From Purpureocillium takamizusanense (taxonomy: Eukaryota > Ascomycota > Sordariomycetes > Hypocreales > Ophiocordycipitaceae): DNA of 64,000 bases. The notes beneath the pieces were generated by a model that was not told where the DNA came from, did not search any database, and was given only the letters and a program-made list of their open reading frames with translations. Within the stretch, counting starts at the first letter, position 1. Each line of letters begins with the position of its first letter. The position numbers and the translations under genes are program-made. This document shows, one piece after another, positions 23,677 to 35,945 of this stretch. The stretch lies in the NCBI RefSeq assembly GCF_022605165.1, contig NC_063069.1:1860001-1924000 (forward strand), in the 5' to 3' direction.

Positions 23677-24004
23677 TGGGAGTGCAACGCCTACATGTAT
23701 AGACTAGATCCCTGCGCTTAGATGAACAATGTGTTTGTGCTGGTGTCGGTGACCCAGCGCGGAGATCACTCCCAGTCTTTTCGCCTAGCTACTTGCTGAC
23801 ACCAGATTCGAAAGACAAACGCTTGCTATATACATTTTAACGATAGTGCCTATGTACAACTTTAGATACGTCCATCTCTGTGCCTATATACGAGGGTGGC
23901 TATGTTCAATTGGAAGCGACTGATATGTACGAGAAGTGAAGGGGGCCCCGCGCCACGCACGACTGGTGGCCAACTCCAGGCAGGGAGGCGTCGCCAACGC
24001 CATC
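23677..24004. other. Convergent intergenic region
   Basis: Tail-to-tail spacer between the thioesterase-like gene and the GH16 gene, containing both 3' ends. Nothing else is seen. Confidence 0.5.
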
Positions 24005-24933
24005 TCAAGTAGAGTAGACGGCGACGTAGGCAACCTCCATCATACTTCCGAAGCCGTCCTGAGTACCGCCGTTGGGATAACCAGGCTTTTAGGGCGTTAG
24101 CATGTTTCGGATCACTTTGGAGGTCAATGATGAGAGATTGATGTTGGGAAACTTACCCAGGCGCCGCCGACAGCGACGTTCAGGATGAAAAACAGGGGGC
24201 TCTGCGCGACGGACCGCCAGACGTCATGGTTCCCGATGCGGCCGCCCGAGATTTGGTGGTACTGCTGACCGTCCAAAAACCAGGTGACGGTCTCGCCCTC
24301 CCAGGTCTGCGGCCGCCTGTCAATCTCGATGCGCCAGGTATGCCAGTCCTGGTTGGGGAAGCCGATGCTCGCACCCAGGCCGGTGCCCTCGTTGCAGATG
24401 CCGCCCGGGAACACGTCGCAGTGCATCGTCCCGTAGCCCGTGAGCCGTCCGTTGACCGTCTCCACGATGTCGAGCTCGCCGCACTGTGGCCAGGGCGTGC
24501 CGTGGCGGACGGAGTCGCCGAGCATCCAGAATGCGGGCCAGATGCCCTGCTTGTTGTTGACGCTGTTGCCCCCGAAGCGGATCTGGGCCTCGGCGCGGGT
24601 GAGCTTCCAGTTCTCGGGCGCAAAGGTGTACCTGCTCTCCAGGCGAGCAGACGACCAGCCGTTCTTCTTGCTCCCGTCGCGCCAGGGAACGATTTGCAGG
24701 GTGGCGCCGCCACTCAGCTGGCTGTTCCTGTTGCTGTCGGTGTAGGTCTGGAGTTCGCCGTTGTATCCGAGGTCGCCCATAATGGTATTCCAGTTTCCGC
24801 CGTTTGGGCGCGACCCAGAACCTCCATCAAAAGTTTCTTGCCATAGCATCCTGAAACCGCCATAGTTGACGCCGCCCCACGCGTGGGCAGACGAGGCCAA
24901 AGCAAACAGGGCCACAAAGTTGAACTGAACCAT
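24005..24933 (-). CDS. Secreted glycoside hydrolase family 16 (endo-beta-1,3(4)-glucanase type)
   Basis: Two exons on the minus strand: 24933-24157 and 24085-24005, intron 71 bp (GTAAGT...GCTAAC...AAAAG); 285 aa. Signal peptide residues 1-18 (ending SSAHA). The catalytic motif E-L-D-I-V-E is at residues 153-158, with nucleophile E153, D155 and acid/base E158, in the family context GIWPAFWMLGD...CGELDIVETVNG. The beta-jelly-roll core fills the whole protein; no GPI tail or binding module is seen. The aromatic run around MLGD fits beta-1,3- or beta-1,3-1,4-glucan. Likely acts on fungal or plant glucans outside the cell. Confidence 0.93.
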
Positions 24934-27845
24934 GTTTGCAGATATGTACCAGGTTTAATATATACAGAGAAGACAACGTCTGCAAAACTGCAACCCAAAG
25001 CCGGGCTATTGAAAAGGAACTTGTCTCGGTGGGGGCATCACCAGATGATGGGGGATGTTCTTTCATATTTATATGCGCTGTCTGAAAGAGACAGAGAGGT
25101 TACCAAGGAGGTGACATGGTGACCCAACAAAGCGGATGACCGCGTGGTGCCGGGGGTGCAAGCTCTACCAGAGCACAGGCCCTTAACTCCGTCTACGCAC
25201 TCTAACTCAAGTTCCCGCGGGATAGCTCAGAAGCGGAGCGTCTCACAGCACCCATTCGTCGGAGACATCACGGTGGTATGGAATCCGGGTCATGTTTCTC
25301 GAGCTTGTGCCTGTGGCAGGCCTCCATACTGCAGCTCCGAGGAAGGCCAGCCCGCCCCAAGTGACCGGCCACAGGACCAAGACCTGGGGTGCATGAAGGG
25401 TGCAGCACAGCAGTAGTGCCGAACAAAAAGGTTGGGCATGGCTCGCTCTCTTTCTTGAAAGTGCTACTCCGGGCATGCAGGAACTGTGGCTCCTCCTGAC
25501 CGAAGGGCGAAGGGCCGAATGTCGTGGTGCCAAGTCCACGTGCGTCGACGTTTTAGAGTTATGGGGAAAGACACTAGAATATGGAATCTGGCGTGGTGTG
25601 GTGTCAAGAGGTGTGCAGGAGGTGTACACTAGGTATGCCAGTTGTCGGCGTTAAGTTGCAGACTTAAACACTTGCCTTTTGGGACATATAGTAGGGAGCT
25701 GCGTCTCGTTTCGGGATTGGTTGGTTAACACCCAACAAGAGTTTCTACAAATGAGGGATCCGGAAGGCCAAACGGGCCGTGGAAAGACGATTGGACTGGC
25801 GTTTGCACGATCTCGTCAAGGCCAGAAGCCCCAAATCTTGGGATGCAAAGCCATGCCCATTCAGTCCAGTCCAATCAGACTTGAAAGGCAGCTTTGAGAG
25901 TGATCAGAGGGTGCGCTTGGTGAGGACCGCTGAAAGGGCCGCGGAGTGGCAAAGTTCGACAGCTTCTCTCTTGGCGAGGAAAACGGCCACGGTGAAGAAA
26001 TTTCAAATGTCTCACCTGTATCAGGCATGACGGAAGTACATGTACGGTCGACGAGGCAAGCAAAGCGGGCAGTTCAAAAAGGTCATGATGCCCCAAGTAC
26101 CGGCAGGCGCCCAGGGCGGGCGTCGATCTTCCCCACATGCAGAGATCCGCTAGTTGCTGGGGGAAGGAGGGAAGGAGCAGCAGACAGCCCAGCGCTGAGT
26201 CGGCTTCCTCGTGCGGAGGCATCGTGCACAGTCACGCTTCAGGTCTGGTGTCTTCTCCAACGGGCTCAAATCCAGAACGTGTCTGGTGACAGCGCCGAGC
26301 ACCACCAGGCTGGACCCACCGGACTGGTACCCCCAGGCGACAACTTGTTGACTAGCATTTTGCTGGCTGCTTGCTTTTTGAGAGTTGGTGAGTGAGGTTG
26401 GTTGAGACGATTGGCCGCTTGCGTTTCCGTTTTATGAGCTGCAATGTCTACCACCCCCGTCCTGGCACGGGCAATAGAGCCTCTTCTGGCCATAGTCTGG
26501 GTTCCCGTCAGGGCTGGGGGTGGAAAAGCCGTGGCACTTTTTGGTGCTGTTGGTCTGCAGCGAAATGGGATAGTAATATTGGACTCGCCAAGTACGAAGT
26601 AGAGCACCACTACAACATTATGACAGTGCATCTCTGCGATGAGCGCTCTTGTTGCCCTCAAGCTCGAATCGGACCGGGCCGCCGGAGCTCATAGAAGAGA
26701 AGGGCAAAGCTCACTCCGGCGGTGGCACCCGATGCGATGAAGCGACTGCTCTGACCCCACCCTACGCTTGGACGGGGGGCTTGGGAAGATGGCATTTCGC
26801 CGCTCATATCGCCGACCAACTGTGTGTGGTTGGATTTTGCACCGCCCACGGAGGGAAGTGTTTCCATCTTTGTGCGACTTTCGAGAACAACTCCAAGCCA
26901 GTCCTGCCAAGAGTCTGCGTTCGCGTCAGTACTTTGACAGATATGTGTGCGCGCGCGTGTGTGTATGTGTGTTGGCTGGAGCATGTGGCAGAGGCTTGTG
27001 AGTCTAACTGCATGTGATCTTGTGATATGCCCGTTATGGAGGTACCCTCGCGGCCACTCAATGTAACCCTAATTCCTTTAGCACGCCTCAAGACTTCCTG
27101 TGAGACTTATCAAGTGCTCTTCTGCGCTGCGCAGCTTTGTGTGCATCATGTACATTTTGCGATGACGCTGTAGAAGCTGATCGAAGTGCAACGGAACAGG
27201 GTACAGTCTTGCATCCTGGTGCAGGTGGTGGAGAGCACGGGGAAGGCTGGTGGCCCCCGGCACCGAAATAGAGGAGCGGAGGCATGCAGATGGGCACTTT
27301 ATTACTCGGCCGGGTGCGCGAACCGCGACCCTCCCCGCAATAGAGTGGCTGTGGTTGTGGCTCGAGCGACATGCCGCCTGTGGTTTCCCCGCAACGCTGC
27401 CTGCTCACTTACACGCAAGATCACCACGCACATGGACGGACCATGAATGGACCGCAATCCTACCAGGCTCAGCAGAGATCTTTGCAGGTTGTGTCGTAGA
27501 ACAGAACTTGACACCGGAGGCGATTGACGTAGTTTTCGGCTTCGGTTTCCATATGTCAGAGTCGGAAGTCCCGGCCGGTCGTTCATGCTGGCATCGATTC
27601 TTGACGGACTCGGCCGGACTTAAGGTCTGACATTGCATGTAAACCCCACCAAACCGACGACGTCACAGATTAATTTCAGCATTCACAACCCAGAAACACA
27701 TTCGTAGTCTTTCAACTCTGTCCAGCAGCTAGAACACTACTGTACGTACAACTGCACAACAGGCACAGTAAGTACTTTGTACAGTACAGTACAGAAGTCA
27801 AGCACGAAACACAAGTACAATCGCCAAGCAAGAGTACTCCTCGCA
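24934..27845. other. Gene-poor interval of 2.9 kb
   Basis: Divergent upstream regions of the GH16 and SDR genes with no gene I can support in between. It includes a GT/GC-alternating tract at about 26944-26973 and a GTACA pentamer tandem at about 27776-27795, just upstream of the SDR start. The open frames here lack family features and splice-supported extensions. Confidence 0.45.
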
Positions 27846-28897
27846 ATGCCGGCCGCCGACGTTTTCGCCGCCGGGTCCACCGCCCTCGTAACCGGCGGCG
27901 CCTCGGGCATCGGACTCGCCATCGCCAAGCTATGCCACGACAAGGGCATGAACGTCCTTCTCGTCGACCGCAACGCCGATGCGCTGGGCAAGGCCGAGCA
28001 GCACGTGTCTGGCGCGGACGGTTCCTCGGCGGTGGTGACCTCGATCCTCGCCGACGTCAGCAAGGAGGACTATTGGCATGCCATTAGGGACAAAGCCGTC
28101 TCTGCCTTTGGTAGCATCGAGCTGTTGGTCCTCAACGCGGGCACCGGCTCGCGAGGGACGTGGGGAGACGGTGACTACTTTCGAAAGGTATGTGGCTCGC
28201 CTCAACACCCCCTCAGCAGCATAAGGGGGTTTTGCCGCCGGAAGCGCGTGCGGCGACCAAGTTGACATGGAGCCACGTAGACGCTCGAGACCAACATTTT
28301 TGGTGTTGTCAACGGAGTCAACACCCTGCTGCCCGTGGTGCGTGATGCAGCCAAGACCAAGCCCGCCGCGATCGTCATCACCGGAAGCAAGCAAGGCATC
28401 ACGAACCCACCGGGAAATCCCGCGTACAACGCATCCAAAGCCGCTGTCAAGACCCTTTGTGAGCACCTGAGCTTCGACCTCAGAGCCGAGAAGACGACGG
28501 TCCATCTTCTTGTTCCGGGGTGGACCTATACCGGCCTCGTGAGTCCACCATCATCCCTCCACTTGAAACTCACGCGATGCATGCAAGGTCGTCATCATTC
28601 TTGAACAGGTTCTGTTTGGGACTGACGCGTGATGCTACGCAGACTGGCGCCATCACGGGTAAAGACAAGCCCGCGGGCGCGTGGAGCGCACAGCAGGTCG
28701 CCGGGTTCCTATACAAGAAGATGGCCCAGGACAAGTTCTACATCATCTGCCCGGACAACGACGTGTCGGAGGAGACGGACAAGAAGAGGATGCTCTGGTC
28801 AGTCGGCGATATTGTAAAAGAACGGCCGCCGCTAACGCGATGGCGCGACGAGTGGAAGGAGGAAGCCGAGAATACTATGGCCCAGACGCAGGTGTAA
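27846..28897 (+). CDS. Short-chain dehydrogenase/reductase, classical type
   Basis: Three exons: 27846-28187, 28281-28538, 28643-28897; 284 aa. Rossmann nucleotide motif TGGASGIG at residues 16-23, an NAG motif (LVLNAGTG), and the catalytic triad Ser150, Tyr163, Lys167 (in ITGSKQG and AYNASKAA) with normal spacing. The Asp/Arg after strand 2 (LLVDRNA) is compatible with NAD or NADP. No targeting signal. Substrate not predictable. The leader carries a GTACAG repeat. Confidence 0.92.
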
Positions 28898-29328
28898 CAA
28901 AGAGGCCTTTAGTCACCAGCACCCAAGGGGGTTGTGGCGTGCGATGACCGAAGCACCCCCGGACGGTGTGACGAGAGTCCTTGCCGTGCATCTTCTAGAA
29001 CGGCCAAGACCAAACGGGAACACCCATGTCCTGCCGCTGCGAAAGGGTTAATGCTACAAGTCGGCAAGTCGCACGGCACGCACGCTGCACTGGTGTGCGG
29101 CCACGTGCAAGTCATGTATAGGACAGTTTGCTGCATACGATGCCCGTGCGAGATACATTGGTTTGCGATGAGATGCATCCAGTGCTGATGCTGCAAATAC
29201 TGGTCGATATTACTCGGGCCTTCACTGCCGCAACCAGCAGAAGCCAACGTCCTTCTTTCGAAACATGCCACTATTCGGACCGACCTGCGTTGCATCGCAT
29301 CGCGTGAAACCAACACCCCGGCCGGCCC
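28898..29328. other. Convergent intergenic region
   Basis: Tail-to-tail spacer between the SDR and siderophore transporter genes. No gene is seen. Confidence 0.5.
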
Positions 29329-31252
29329 CTATGCCACCGTTCCCTTGACCTGTCTGACGCGCTTGAGCTTGATGTCACGCCAAAACCACGTGCAAACCCA
29401 TGCACAGGCGAGCAGGGAGACGCTGGTGATGAGCATGTATCGCTGCGAGACGGAGTAGGCCCGCGCGATCCCGTTGCGGATGACCGACCCAACGGGGTAA
29501 GACAGCTGCTTGTCCAGGTCACCATAGATCTCATCAATGGGTGCATCGGGGGGCAAGTTCTTCACGAGCTCGCGCCGGAAGGTGCCCGTCCAGATGGCTG
29601 AGGACACGGACGACCCGATGGCGCTTCCGACGCTGCAGAAGAGGTTGAGGATGGCCATGAGCACGGCGACATGCTGGTGGTCAGACGGCGCCATCATGGC
29701 CATCTCGCCCGCGAGGACGGTCGGCCCGCCGGCGATGGCGACGAGGATTTGGCATACCACCACGTAGCCGAGCGGTTCCGAGGCTTGTCTGAACTTGATC
29801 AACAGCCCCACGCCCAGCATGGTCAGCGGTATAGAGTAGTATGCCGCGATCCACTTATACCGCCCGACCCTATGGACAATGAGGCCGATTATGATGCCGG
29901 CTAGGCACGAGCCGACGCGATAGGTGTTATGGATGTAGGTGGCTTCGGTGATGCTCGTGTCCCATACAACGTATAGCATCGAAGTAAAGAAACTGCCCCA
30001 GATGGACGACTGGCCGAACACAAAGATAAACATGATGCCTGCCGAGAAGACGGTGCGATCCATGAGCAGCTTCAAGGGCACCAACTTGACGGGGGCCAGG
30101 TACTTTTCCCAGAGAACAAATGCCACAATCAGTGCGCTGCCAGAAACGATCATTCCGATGATGAGAGGTGAGCGCCATTGCTCGGCTTGGTAAGACCAGA
30201 TATTGAACGGCAGCAAGAAGAGGGCCATGCCTCCAGCCAGGATAAGGCCACCGATCAAGTCCACATCAATCACATACTTCCTGATATCCCGGAGCGTGAT
30301 ATGGCCGGTACGTCGCTCGATAATGCCGGCGTTCTCAGCCTTTCTATCGTTCCAGAAGAACAGAGCGGACAGTGGCAAAACGACGATGGGTGTAACAATG
30401 GTCCAGATGCCGAAGCCCCATCTCCAGCCGGGTCCGTTCAAGATGGCTTCGGACACGGGGCCGCCGATCCAGGTCGTGATCACATAAGGAGACGACGCAA
30501 ACGCTAGCATCAACGGGCGATTCAGCAGCGATGAGGTGTCCGCGATGAAAATGGTGAGGCAATACGTCACGCCTTGGGATCTGCTGGGGTGTAAACGGAG
30601 CGCCCACAACGGAAATTCGGCGGCCAGCAACACTTACCCGACGGAGCTGAACACCTTTGCTGCGGCAAAGATTTCAACATTTTGGCATGAAGCCATCATG
30701 ACGAGCCCCAGGACCCAAACGCACAGCGTCAACGCCAAGCCCTGCGGCCGGCCCCAGGTGTCGAGGATCTTGGCGATGGGGATCTTGGTCAGACCGCCAA
30801 TGATGCTCGACATGACCTCGACAGCAGCCGTGAGCGAGTGCTTTTCGAACGCGCTCGTGACGAACGGCTCCATGGTCCCAACGACAACTTCCTCTATGGA
30901 TATGATGAAGTAGATGAACCAAATGCTGGCAGGCATCAGCGAGCGCACTCCCGCAGACCATGGACCGCTAGGTGAAATTCGCTCACTTGGCGTAGGCGGC
31001 GAAGAGATGGGTCTTGGACCACACAGTCGTGGTCGCCTCGACCCTCCTCACTCCTGCCTGAAGCTCATCGAATGCATTGCCCGTCGCATCGACATCGCTG
31101 TCGCTGGGTTCTTCGGCCGCAAAGGTTACCCTCGTGCGGCCAGGCGATCGACCCCTCCTCCTCTGCGCGTTTGAGAAGCCGAGCAGGGGGTCACTCGGTC
31201 GAGGGTCTGTCGTTTGCGTAAGATTTTCGCTGGATGCAGAGGGCGACAGCAT
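29329..31252 (-). CDS. Siderophore-iron transporter (MFS, SIT family)
   Basis: Three exons on the minus strand: 31252-30987, 30925-30638, 30580-29329; introns of 61 and 57 bp; 601 aa. The cytosolic N-terminal tail (about 85 residues) is Ser/Pro-rich. About 14 membrane segments follow, as in SIT proteins. Family features are YANIWFIYFIISIEE at TM1, the TSAFEKHSL loop, TKIPIAKILDTWGRPQG after TM2, VLLA/FPFNIWSYQAE-like central segments, and the late YGDLDKQLSYPVGSVIR loop. SITs import ferric siderophores by proton symport at the plasma membrane or in vesicles; which siderophore is unknown. Two consensus iron-GATA sites lie about 440 bp upstream, supporting iron-responsive repression. Confidence 0.9.
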
Positions 31253-33286
31253 TTTGAGAGTCTCATCCCCGGCTTGACAATTCGTGTCACAATTTTCGGA
31301 GAAAGAAACAGGGTGTCGTGGACGGGTTGCAGGCGGCGGCAGCGCCCCAAGCGAGACGGTGTCAGATATATACAAGTACGCCTATATCCGACGGTTCGCC
31401 GAGCGGAGTCCGCATGTCGTGAGAACAAGTCGGTGCCACTATTCCTGCGGCCTTGCACCCCCGACGCTCTAGGTGAACATTCCATTCCGCTCTCGCTTCG
31501 GTTACCATGGATCGCACGCGCCAGGGCCGCCCGAATGAGCAAGCATATGTACGGTTAGTTAACACGGTTATTGCTGTACCACGGCTCACTGGAGTCCAGT
31601 GGCAGCCTGAAGCTTGAAATGGGCGCGTGTCACTGATCCACCGCCCAGACTGGGGAGGGATCGGCAAGTGATCTGCCCATGAAAGATCTTATCTGATGAT
31701 CTGATAAAATGCTCGAGGCGGGGAGCTTTCGGCGTTGCCAAACTGAGCGGTGACGCTGCATGAGTGAGAACTTGGGGGCTGTCAGGTCCGGACTGCGGAG
31801 GATGGAGCAAGTACGACTGAATTGAGGGATGGCTGCACCAAGATGACCTGGGGCTGGCGCGAGTGAGGGCTGGAAATGTTCGCATGGGTGACTGCTGTGG
31901 AGAGTGTCGCGTCACGCTCCAGCTCAGCATCCGCAGTGTGTGATTTGCCAGCAAAAAATGATGAGGGAAAGTAGAGATGACACTCCCAGCATGGACCCGT
32001 CACAAGGTTTCGAATGGCGAAGCGGGCTCGACGCCGACACTGTCAACTCAGAGTGCAAATAGGCATTGTGGGTGTTTGTCCTCAATGTCAAACGCTGACA
32101 ATTATGCAGCATTATACGTTGGCAACAGAATGACCTTGACAGCAGATGTCAGATGATCAGCTTATTAGCAGCAGCGGGTGGCAGCCACGATGTGCATGGG
32201 GTATACAGAGTAGTTATACTTCGTATGCATGCGCAACCGCCGACCTGCATGCGCACGGGTGGAAATGCTGCACAACGAAGCGTCGCTCGCGCCTCGCTGC
32301 ATCCCCTGTCCGCGTGAAGTCAAATGCTGGCAGGATCTGAGACGAAGCACGCGCGTGCTCAACCAACAATGGGGGAGGCGGCCCCGGCCCGCGCTGCAGC
32401 GCAGCATCGATCTGCGACGTGTCGGCAAGCCCATGCTTCCCCGTCCAGGTCTTGCTTGACATGCTGCCTGGTCCCGCACGTTTCGATGTGGATTTGCGCG
32501 AATACGAGGGGTCCCGTCGTTGGGTCGGATGCCGCGACGGATAGTGGACGGCAGGTGGAAAACAACATTTGGCGCGCAACTGGATGGTGACAGGAATAAG
32601 TTAGTTCACGCAACCAAAACGCAGAAAGGTCGGTGTGAGATTGCATGGAAGGTACGAGTGCTGCTGCTCGCGAGGGCGACTCCCGCCCGTGCGCCCCACT
32701 GCAACCCCCAAACCCCGACTTCTTCTCCCATTCTCCCAGGTCTGCCGCCCGAGCCCCGGTCACTGCCCAGGGTCCAATGGGTCCACGTGACACCTCAGAG
32801 TTCTCGACTCTTCCCCACTGGCGAGCATGGACCGCCCCCAAGAGCCCGGGCGTCGGGTCTGGCTGGTTAGTACTGCCCGCTGCTGCCTCTGCTACTGCTT
32901 CGGCCGCTGATGACTGCAGGCTCGCGGTCCGTCTGCAATCGGGGCCAGACGGTCTGCAAACTGCCCTCCCTCTTTCTCTTTCGTTCGGCGCCTACCTAGG
33001 TTCACACAAGCACGCCTGGCTTGCGCCGTGTAATTTCCTAGTTCTTGGGCCTGCCTTGTCCTCCATCGAATCTCAGTCGCACGCGCGCGCGCGCGCACAC
33101 CCACACAGAGCCCAGGCCATGCTGCATTGGCGCGCCCTCCCTTAGGGTCGCTGAGGTGCTGATCTCGCCCAAACAGGAGGCTCGCCCGAACGGCCCTCAT
33201 CCCGTCTTATCCAATACCTACCTTCCTATCGGCCCTGCTTGCTTGCCCGTCCGTTCGGCGTCCGCGTCCGCGTCCCCGCCGCCGTC
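31253..33286. other. Divergent promoter region of 2 kb
   Basis: Lies between the siderophore transporter (minus) and the Myb/SANT-like gene (plus). It contains the paired iron-GATA sites and, near 33080-33100, a CG-alternating tract. No gene is seen. Confidence 0.5.
31689..31707. promoter_or_regulatory. Paired ATCWGATAA iron-regulatory GATA sites
   Basis: TTATCTGAT at 31689-31697 is ATCAGATAA on the minus strand, and ATCTGATAA follows at 31699-31707 on the plus strand. Both fit ATCWGATAA, the binding sequence of fungal siderophore repressors (SRE/SreA/Urbs1 type), and they lie back to back one base apart. They are upstream of the divergently read siderophore transporter (start 31252). Binding is inferred from the match and the neighbour gene. 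Confidence 0.75.
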
Positions 33287-34606
33287 ATGTCCGAGGACGA
33301 CGTCGACATGCTCGGCCCGGACGGCCAGGGCTCGACTCGCGTCGACCGCGACCGCCGCGCCCCGCGCTTCAGCTGGACACCCGCCTACGAGGCCACCTTC
33401 TTCCGCAGCCTCTGTGAGAGCGTCCAGTTGGGCCTGCGCGAGAACAGCAGCTTCAAGGCCGAGGCCTGGGAGCGCGCTGCCCAGGCACTGCAGGAGAGCC
33501 ATGGCGCCTACCCGGCCAAGAGCCACCTCATCAACAAGAGCGATAATGCGAGGAAGCGCTTCCGCCTCTGGCGCGGTCTGCGCGAGGATCCCGAGTTTCT
33601 GTACAGTCCCATCACGAGGACCGTCACCGCCACCGAGGACGCATGGCGGGCGCACATCGAGGTACGACGTTGCTGCGCGCGCACCAAGAAGCCCCCGATC
33701 CCGACCTCGTCCGGTGCTGACCTTGTCCTCCACCAGAAAGAACCGCTCTCGAGGGCCCTGCGTGGCCGGCCCTTTGACCACGAAGACTTTATGGAAATCC
33801 TCTACCCCGATGTAATCGGATCAGGCGGCGCCCCAAAACGCATCATGAAGCCGCGACGGCGGACCGACGGCCAGCCCGGAGACGAATCCGACATGCCCGG
33901 CACGGGGATCATCAACCTCCAGACGGACACGGCGCACGGCCCGGGGTCCGACAGCCCCGAGAGGCAGCGCGCCTCGCTCAGCCAGACGCCGACCGGTTCC
34001 GCACCCTCGGCCACCGCCTCGCAATCGCGACCGACCTCGGCTGCGTTACCGCCCCGGGGGACCACATCTGCGCAACCGAGTGCGCTGACGCCGCCAGACG
34101 AGTCGGCAAACCAGGCCAAGAAGCGCGCCCTGCCGCCGGGCACCGATGGTCCATTCGAGCCGCCGATGACATCCTCATCAAGCACGCCCGCTATAGCTAC
34201 CTCACGGCCCGTTTCGTCGCCAGAGAAGAGACGACGCACTTCCTTGCACAGCGACTCTCTGCTACCCGCGACGTCTTCCACCTTGAGCATCTCCGCACTC
34301 CCGGGCATCGCCCCTAGCTCTGCAGACACAACGCCGCTGTCCGGGCCGGAGGGGCCCATTCCGGGGGCAAAACCAAGTCCAGACAGCATCGAGCCACCCA
34401 AGCCGCGCGCTCACCCGCTGTGGCAGGAGCTAGCGCTCGACTTGTTCTTCAAGGACTTTGCCGAACAGGACCTAGACTTGCAGGTCAAGATTGCAGAGAC
34501 GGTCCTCTGTGACGAACACAGGGCGCTTGTGTTCTGTAAGATGCCCTGGCGAGTGCGGCAACACTGGGTGAAGCGGCTCGGCGAGGCCCACCGCGAGACC
34601 GTCTGA
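33287..34606 (+). CDS. Myb/SANT-like DNA-binding domain protein
   Basis: Exons 33287-33661 and 33737-34606, intron 75 bp (GTACGA...GCTGAC...CAG), 414 aa. The intron is a multiple of three with no stop, so the unspliced frame also reads through. Residues about 25-125 match the fungal Myb/SANT-like fold (FSWTPAYEATFFRSLCES with regularly spaced Trp/aromatics, then DNARKRFRLWRGL). Residues about 165-345 are disordered, Ser/Thr/Pro-rich. A conserved-looking C-terminal helix region (HPLWQELALDLFFKDFAEQD ... MPWRVRQHWVKRLGEAH) closes the protein. Nuclear transcription or chromatin factor by inference; such domains also occur in transposon-derived proteins. No DNA target is predictable. Confidence 0.75.
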   Translation: MSEDDVDMLGPDGQGSTRVDRDRRAPRFSWTPAYEATFFRSLCESVQLGLRENSSFKAEAWERAAQALQESHGAYPAKSHLINKSDNARKRFRLWRGLREDPEFLYSPITRTVTATEDAWRAHIEVRRCCARTKKPPIPTSSGADLVLHQKEPLSRALRGRPFDHEDFMEILYPDVIGSGGAPKRIMKPRRRTDGQPGDESDMPGTGIINLQTDTAHGPGSDSPERQRASLSQTPTGSAPSATASQSRPTSAALPPRGTTSAQPSALTPPDESANQAKKRALPPGTDGPFEPPMTSSSSTPAIATSRPVSSPEKRRRTSLHSDSLLPATSSTLSISALPGIAPSSADTTPLSGPEGPIPGAKPSPDSIEPPKPRAHPLWQELALDLFFKDFAEQDLDLQVKIAETVLCDEHRALVFCKMPWRVRQHWVKRLGEAHRETV

Positions 34607-35945
34607 CGACTGAGTAGGACCTGCAGGCTCCTCTATCAAGGGTGCGCGTGGTCGCGACGCACTACGGTCCATGTCGTATGTATAAACAAGATATCCAACT
34701 GGGGAAGGACGGATGGGTAGGGGAGTTTAACTCGGCGCATCGGTATGTGAAGGATGCGCTCATGGACAGAGGGGCGTGTCGCGATACGATGATACCCGTT
34801 TGGCGAGGCGTTGGGAACTTGTTGCATTAAGCGAGGTCGAATTTTCGGGACAGCGGGGTCTTTCATTGTCGGGACTTTGATGATTTCCCAGGTATGTGAT
34901 CTCACGTCGGTAGCGAGGATTACGTTGTGGAGGAAGGTGGGCGCGGGCAAAGCGGCCACGCAATGACTGTAATATCTAGTATCGCTGGAGTTGTTCGCTC
35001 AACTCGTTGGTTGTTGTTATTGTTGGCCGGCCGCATTTTTTCGCAAATCCGAGTGACTGCGTTGCGCACTGGGGCGTCATCGTCAACCAGTGAGTACTAG
35101 CCAGATCTCAACTCATGAGGCTGCGCCCGCGTGCTAGTAGTCAACTCCGTCATGACAGTCGTCGGCGGCACACGTCGGCGGGGCGCCCATTTAGCCTCGC
35201 TGGGACCTGAGCCCGTGCCCCGTCCTCAAACCTCAGCGATATCTCCCTGGGTGATGTTCTCGCCGCGGGCACACGTAACAGTGTGCCCGCATCATCCCGC
35301 TCAGCTCAGCAGCAAGGCAACGCTTTTTGTCCTCGTGCCGAGAGGGGAGGGGAAGGCAATCAAATTACCCAGGAGCACGGGCAGAGTTCTAGCAAATTGA
35401 AAAAAAAAAGAATCTCAATCGTGACATCGAACGTGCGTGTGTGCGTGCGGGTACAGCGGCCCGCTGGTGACGGGTTCTCACGCCTTGTTTTGTCGCGCGA
35501 GCGCCCCGGCACAAAACGGGTCCCTCTGTGCTCTTTCTACGTTCTAGGCAACTGACGTCATTGCGTTCGTCCAGCACACACACCACACGCTCGCCCGCCC
35601 GCCCGCTGCTGCAGCACAACGGGAACAGGGCGTGTGGATTTTGGCCAGCCCAGCCAGCCGGCAAACGACCGGGCAAATGCACCAGCTGGGGTTGGCACCA
35701 CCTGAGCTCCCGTCCGGCCTCTGCCCACCTGACGTGACGACACACGAGCTCTGCCTTTTTCCTCTCCCCCATCCACATCCACCACGCATCCATCCATCTT
35801 CTCTACCCTCTCACACACCATCGTCTCGCCATTGCACATACGTCGTCTCGCGGGCACGCATAATCACTCCCCCTTTTCTTCACATATACCTTCCTACGCA
35901 AACAAACCCCAACATCCATCCCCTCGCATACATACCCTCGAAGCC
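34607..35945. other. Intergenic region and OM14 leader
   Basis: 3' region of the Myb/SANT-like gene, then a pyrimidine-rich stretch (about 35750-35945) typical of a fungal core promoter and 5' UTR for OM14. No other gene is seen. Confidence 0.5.
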
